From positions 1-6,148 of the forward strand of contig NZ_SRZM01000371.1 of NCBI RefSeq assembly GCF_019402445.1: DNA of 6,148 bases, given 5' to 3'. The notes below the pieces were generated by a model. That model ran no database searches and had not been told where the DNA came from. It was given only the letters and a program-made list of their open reading frames with translations. This document shows positions 5,926 to 6,148 of the stretch, one piece after another; position 1 is the first letter of the stretch, and each line of letters starts with the position of its first letter. The position numbers and the translations under genes are program-made. Source of the stretch: Brachyspira pilosicoli (GTDB lineage Bacteria > Spirochaetota > Brachyspiria > Brachyspirales > Brachyspiraceae).

Positions 5926-6148
5926 TTAAAAATCTATCTTGTCTGGATGAAGTCCTGAACCTCCAAAATATTCTATATTGTTTATAGTCTTCATATCTTC
6001 ATCACTGATATTAAAATCAAAAACTTCACTATTTTCTTTTATTCTTGATGGAGTAATTGATTTTGGAAGCGGGAGAGTGTTATTTTGTAAACACCATTTT
6101 ATGCAAAGCTGAGCCGTAGATTTTCTATATTTACTAGCAATTTTTTTT
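5926..6148 (-). CDS. Aldo/keto reductase, C-terminal part (runs off the right edge)
   Basis: An open minus-strand frame enters at the window edge and ends at the TAA at 5928-5926, giving the last 73 residues. They match the end of the aldo/keto reductase barrel: YRKSTAQLCIKWCLQNN corresponds to the 'AQ-x-x-L-R-W' helix, and LPLPKSITPSRIKEN is the NADP-binding loop. Its Lys, Ser, Arg and Asn (spaced K, S+1, R+6, N+10) match the residues that hold the 2'-phosphate of NADPH in AKR enzymes. DFNISDEDMKTIN is the usual last helix entry, and the tail FGGSGLHPDKIDF is typical of bacterial members. The catalytic Asp-Tyr-Lys-His set lies outside the window and cannot be checked. Expected role: NADPH-dependent reduction of aldehydes or ketones in the cytoplasm. 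The gene converges on the flavoprotein gene with 34 bases between the stops. Confidence 0.92.
   Translation of the reverse strand, partial: KKIASKYRKSTAQLCIKWCLQNNTLPLPKSITPSRIKENSEVFDFNISDEDMKTINNIEYFGGSGLHPDKIDF

Noticed and set aside
5973..5987. Hairpin CTATA-TTGTT-TATAG as a terminator for the flavoprotein gene
   Set aside because: The stem is five A/T-rich pairs inside the aldo/keto reductase coding region and no T run follows.
1..6148. CRISPR arrays, tRNA or rRNA genes, transposase genes or phage-like genes
   Set aside because: No regularly spaced repeats, no tRNA-like cloverleaf or rRNA sequence, and no mobile-element protein was recognised on either strand.

Overview
The window comes from a very AT-rich bacterium with compact gene spacing, Lys/Asn/Ile-rich proteins, spirochaete-like lipobox use and short T-tailed hairpin terminators. 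My best guess is a spirochaete of the Brachyspira type. This is an inference from overall composition and protein character; no database search was possible. It looks like chromosomal housekeeping and envelope DNA. I see no insertion sequence, phage gene, CRISPR array, tRNA or rRNA.

Layout: (1) Positions 1-204, minus strand, hold the N-terminal 68 codons of a lipoprotein that runs off the left edge. It is followed by a gene-free, AT-rich stretch (205-538) with a candidate promoter, nested inverted repeats and a clear intrinsic terminator for the genes to its right. (2) Positions 539-3681, minus strand, hold three genes read leftward: a duplicated FtsX/MacB-type permease-like membrane protein, a membrane-anchored metallophosphoesterase overlapping it by ATGA, and after an 81-base gap a small single-domain cupin. 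A consensus-like promoter precedes the permease and the terminator at 475-508 follows the cupin. The three could be one transcript, although the cupin also has a plausible promoter of its own. (3) Positions 3682-3841 are a divergent promoter region with two short palindromes. (4) Positions 3842-5029, plus strand, hold metK (S-adenosylmethionine synthetase), complete with all catalytic motifs, a good promoter and Shine-Dalgarno site, and a strong 13-bp terminator. (5) Positions 5202-5891, plus strand, hold a flavodoxin-fold NAD(P)H-dependent oxidoreductase with a four-cysteine motif of the iron-sulfur flavoprotein spacing, behind its own promoter. (6) Positions 5926-6148, minus strand, hold the C-terminal 73 residues of an aldo/keto reductase that runs off the right edge, convergent with the flavoprotein gene.

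How the genes relate: metK, the flavoprotein and the aldo/keto reductase look like independent transcription units. The only real coupling is between the permease-like gene and the phosphoesterase (stop/start overlap). Both predict domains on the outer face of the cytoplasmic membrane. The permease-like protein has no ATPase gene beside it, and the cytoplasmic loops where FtsX-type permeases normally contact their ATPase are very short. That pair is the most interesting part of an otherwise ordinary window.
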